Shown: piece by piece, positions 4,810 to 6,455 of the stretch
Layout of the letters: every line of letters begins with the position of its first letter
Numbering within the stretch: position 1 is the first letter of the stretch
Source of the DNA: Deltaproteobacteria bacterium
GTDB taxonomy: Bacteria; SAR324; JACQKK01
DNA length: 6,455 bases
Assembly: GCA_029879595.1 (NCBI GenBank)
Contig: JAOUPZ010000185.1
Coordinates: 1-6,455, forward strand
Direction: 5' to 3'
Position numbers and translations under genes: made by a program
The notes under the pieces: generated by a model
The model's input: only the letters and a program-made list of their open reading frames with translations
What the model was told of the DNA's origin: nothing
Databases searched by the model: none

Positions 4810-5920
4810 TCAGACCACTTTTTTAAGCAGGGCCTGCTCGATGAAGTCGTCCAGGTCGCCGTCCAGCACCCGGCCCGTGTTCCCGGTCTCGTGTTCCGTG
4901 CGGTGATCCTTCACCAGCTGGTAGGGATGCAGCACATAGCTGCGGATCTGGCTGCCCCAGGCAATCTGTTGTTTCTGGGCGTTCAGCTTGTCCTTTTCGG
5001 CCTCGCGCTCCAGGCGCTCCTTCTCATAGAGCTTGGCGCGGAGAATCTTCATGGCGGAGGCCCGGTTCTTGTGCTGGGAGCGCTCGTTCTGGCAGCTCAC
5101 CACAATGCCGCTGGGGATATGGGTGATCCGCACGGCGGAATCTGTGGTGTTGATATGCTGGCCGCCCGCGCCCTGGGCCCGGAAGGTGTCAATCCGCAGG
5201 TCCGAGTCGATAACATCGATCTCGATGGTGTCATCGATATCGGGATAAACGAAGACCGAGGCGAAGGAGGTGTGGCGGCGCTTGTTGGCGTCAAACGGAG
5301 AGATGCGCACCAGCCGGTGCACTCCGTTTTCCGTCTTGAGCTGGCCAAAGGCGAAGTCGCCGGTAATCTCCATGGTCACGGACTTCACGCCCGCCTCTTC
5401 ACCCGGCTGAAAGTCCAGCAGGCTCAGGTCGAAGTCGTGAGCCTCGGCCCAGCGCTGGTACATCCGCTGGAGCATGGCCACCCAGTCGGCCGACTCGGTG
5501 CCGCCGGCCCCGGAGTGGATGGTCATGATGGCATTCAGGCCGTCGTTTTCACCTCCCAGCAGGTTTTTCACCTCCAGGGCGCTGATGTGCTTTTGCAGGG
5601 TATCGGACAGAGCGGTCATTTCCGCCAGCAGTTCCGGGTCCGGATCGCCATCGCTGGTTTCCGTGCACAGGGACAGCCCCGATTCCAGCTCCTCCACATC
5701 GCCGGAAAGATCGTCCCACTGCTTGATGATGTCCTGCAGGCGGCTGATCTCCTTGAGCACAGGTGTGCGCTCCACGGTAGGCTTGGACCAGAATCCTTCC
5801 GCGCCGGACTGCGTTTCCAGGTTGTTCAGCTGTTCTTTTTTGCCGGGGAGGTCAAAGATACCCTTCGAGAAGGGTTATGCGTTGCTTGAGGTCCTCAAGC
5901 TGTCCAAAAAGCTCTTCCAT
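4810..5920 (-). CDS. prfB: Peptide chain release factor 2, programmed +1 frameshift
   Basis: RF2 releases finished proteins at UAA and UGA stop codons. The gene is split into two frames. Codons 1-22 from the ATG at 5920 (MEELFGQLEDLKQRITLLEGYL) end at an in-frame TGA (5854-5852). Skipping one base (T5854) continues with Asp-Leu-Pro-Gly and runs to the stop at 4812-4810, giving 369 residues against 365 in E. coli. After the shift, the stop-codon-reading tripeptide SPF lies at 207-209 and the catalytic GGQ at 252-254, close to E. coli 205-207 and 250-252. The GTG at 5775 is internal and not a real start. The ATG at 5920 is preferred over an in-frame ATG at 5926 because AGCAGG lies 9 bases upstream of it but only 3 from the other. 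It is the first gene of the cluster. Confidence 0.96.
5851..5867 (-). promoter_or_regulatory. RF2 autoregulatory +1 frameshift site
   Basis: On the minus strand the sequence reads CGAAGGG TAT CTT TGA C. All elements of the classical RF2 frameshift site are present. A Shine-Dalgarno-like AAGGG sits 3 bases before the slippery CTT, the stop codon is TGA, and a C follows it, which weakens termination. In the known mechanism, low RF2 makes the ribosome pause at TGA and slip +1 (CTT to TTT), restoring full-length RF2; high RF2 terminates at codon 23. E. coli has AGGGGG in place of AAGGG, so the stimulator here is slightly shorter. Confidence 0.95.
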
Positions 5921-6197
5921 CTGCATCTGCCTGCTGAAAAGTGGTTCGGGAAACCGGAAACCCGGCGGTTAAACTTGCGGCCGTTCCGAAAGGAAATCAG
6001 CCTGCGTATAAATTTACCACGTCACGGGGAAATGTATAGCCCCCGCGGGCCGGAAATGAAACAGGCGGACCTGAGGCAAGATTGGCAATATTAAGGTAAG
6101 CTGGGGTAAAACACAGAAACAACCCGGGAGCCGGCCGGGCCGGCAAAGTTCTGATACACCATCAGGCGCAAGGGGAGAAACGAGGGAGGACAGCAAA
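5921..6197. promoter_or_regulatory. Divergent promoter region, prfB and charged ORF
   Basis: This 277-bp gap separates the minus-strand prfB cluster from the plus-strand gene at 6198, so promoters for both are expected here. For prfB, minus-strand TATACG (6010-6005) and TATACA (6038-6033) are candidate -10 elements, neither with a good -35. For the plus-strand gene, TTGGCA (6082-6087) matches TTGACA at 5 of 6 bases, and TAAAAC (6107-6112) is a poor -10 at a long 19-bp spacing. Stems at 6130-6165 lie between that candidate and the ribosome binding site. I see no gene, tRNA or riboswitch in it. Confidence 0.4.
6130..6165 (+). other. Two small hairpins in the leader of the 6198 gene
   Basis: GCCGGC (6130-6135) and GCCGGC (6139-6144), a self-complementary hexamer, can pair around a 3-base loop. 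CTGAT (6151-6155) pairs with ATCAG (6161-6165) around a 5-base loop. Both lie 15-60 bases before the ribosome binding site of the gene at 6198. They could affect its translation or be chance pairings in GC-rich DNA; no T run follows either one. Confidence 0.35.
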
Positions 6198-6455
6198 ATG
6201 GGCGAGGAAAAGAACGAAAACGGCACGGCGTCCGACGTGCAGGACGAGAACCGGCGCAAGCTGGAGGAGCACCTGAAGAAGATGCTGCAGCGGGGAGGCA
6301 AGGCCGCCGAAGGGGAAAAGGGCGAGACCGGCCGCCGGGCCCGCCAGGCCGCCGAAATGGACGCCGCCGCCTACGGATCGGGAAGCCGGGGCTCCGGCCA
6401 GGATGGTGAAGAGGGCGGGATTCCCGAGCCCCCACGGCTGGACGCCGCCACCAGG
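6198..6455 (+). CDS. Unrecognised charged protein, 3'-truncated
   Basis: The ATG at 6198 has a strong Shine-Dalgarno (GAGGGAGGA, 6182-6190) at 7-base spacing, and the frame stays open for 86 codons to the window edge, so the C-terminus is missing. Codons favour G or C at the third position, as in the neighbouring genes, which supports real coding. I do not recognise the family. Residues 14-32 (VQDENRRKLEEHLKKMLQR) look like a charged amphipathic helix. Residues 33-86 are low-complexity, rich in Gly, Ala, Glu and Arg, and probably disordered. There is no signal peptide or membrane segment in the visible part, so it probably begins as a cytoplasmic protein with a flexible N-terminal arm; a folded domain may follow. 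It is transcribed divergently from prfB. The opposite-strand frames here are shadows. Confidence 0.75.
   Translation, partial: MGEEKNENGTASDVQDENRRKLEEHLKKMLQRGGKAAEGEKGETGRRARQAAEMDAAAYGSGSRGSGQDGEEGGIPEPPRLDAATR

Noticed and set aside
4891..5889. Plus-strand open frame of 332 codons opposite prfB
   Set aside because: It is a shadow of prfB, whose SPF and GGQ motifs and frameshift site are unmistakable on the minus strand.
6091..6435. Minus-strand frames opposite the right-edge gene (6014-6301 and 6091-6435)
   Set aside because: They are Arg/Pro/Ser-rich shadows lacking a good ribosome binding site, while the plus-strand frame has GAGGGAGGA at ideal spacing.

Overview
This window is bacterial chromosome, high in GC over the genes. 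It is dominated by one minus-strand cluster of seven housekeeping genes. Read in the direction of transcription (right to left) they are prfB, rimO, yebC, ruvC, ruvA, ssb and gatC. All seven are recognised from conserved motifs and near-standard lengths. The gene content (RF2 with a programmed frameshift, a GatCAB-type amidotransferase subunit, and yebC-ruvC-ruvA linkage) and the protein style suggest a Gram-negative, probably a Desulfobacterota (deltaproteobacterial) sulfate-reducer relative. That placement is inference; no rRNA or lineage marker is present.

Layout. Positions 1-480 lie downstream of gatC and hold no gene I can support. They contain a run of five 14-bp tandem repeats (112-181) and a series of inverted repeats (205-467) that look like a structured RNA or the edge of an unseen element. 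The minus-strand cluster fills 481-5920. ruvC and ruvA overlap by 4 bp; the other gaps are 21 bp (yebC-ruvC), 25 bp (ruvA-ssb), 36 bp (prfB-rimO), 77 bp (ssb-gatC, with a perfect 8-bp hairpin) and 154 bp (rimO-yebC, with a two-part stem-loop). Positions 5921-6197 form a divergent intergenic region. At 6198 an unrecognised, highly charged plus-strand gene starts with a strong ribosome binding site and runs off the window.

Functionally the cluster mixes translation with DNA recombination and repair. The translation genes are RF2 termination, RimO modification of ribosomal protein S12, the YebC/TACO1 family and GatC for tRNA-dependent amidation. The DNA genes are RuvC resolvase, RuvA junction binding and SSB. 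Two usual partners are missing from their expected places: ruvB does not follow ruvA, and gatA does not follow gatC within 480 bp. No new defence or mobile system can be demonstrated. The least explained parts are the structured, repeat-bearing stretch at 1-480 and the truncated gene at the right edge.
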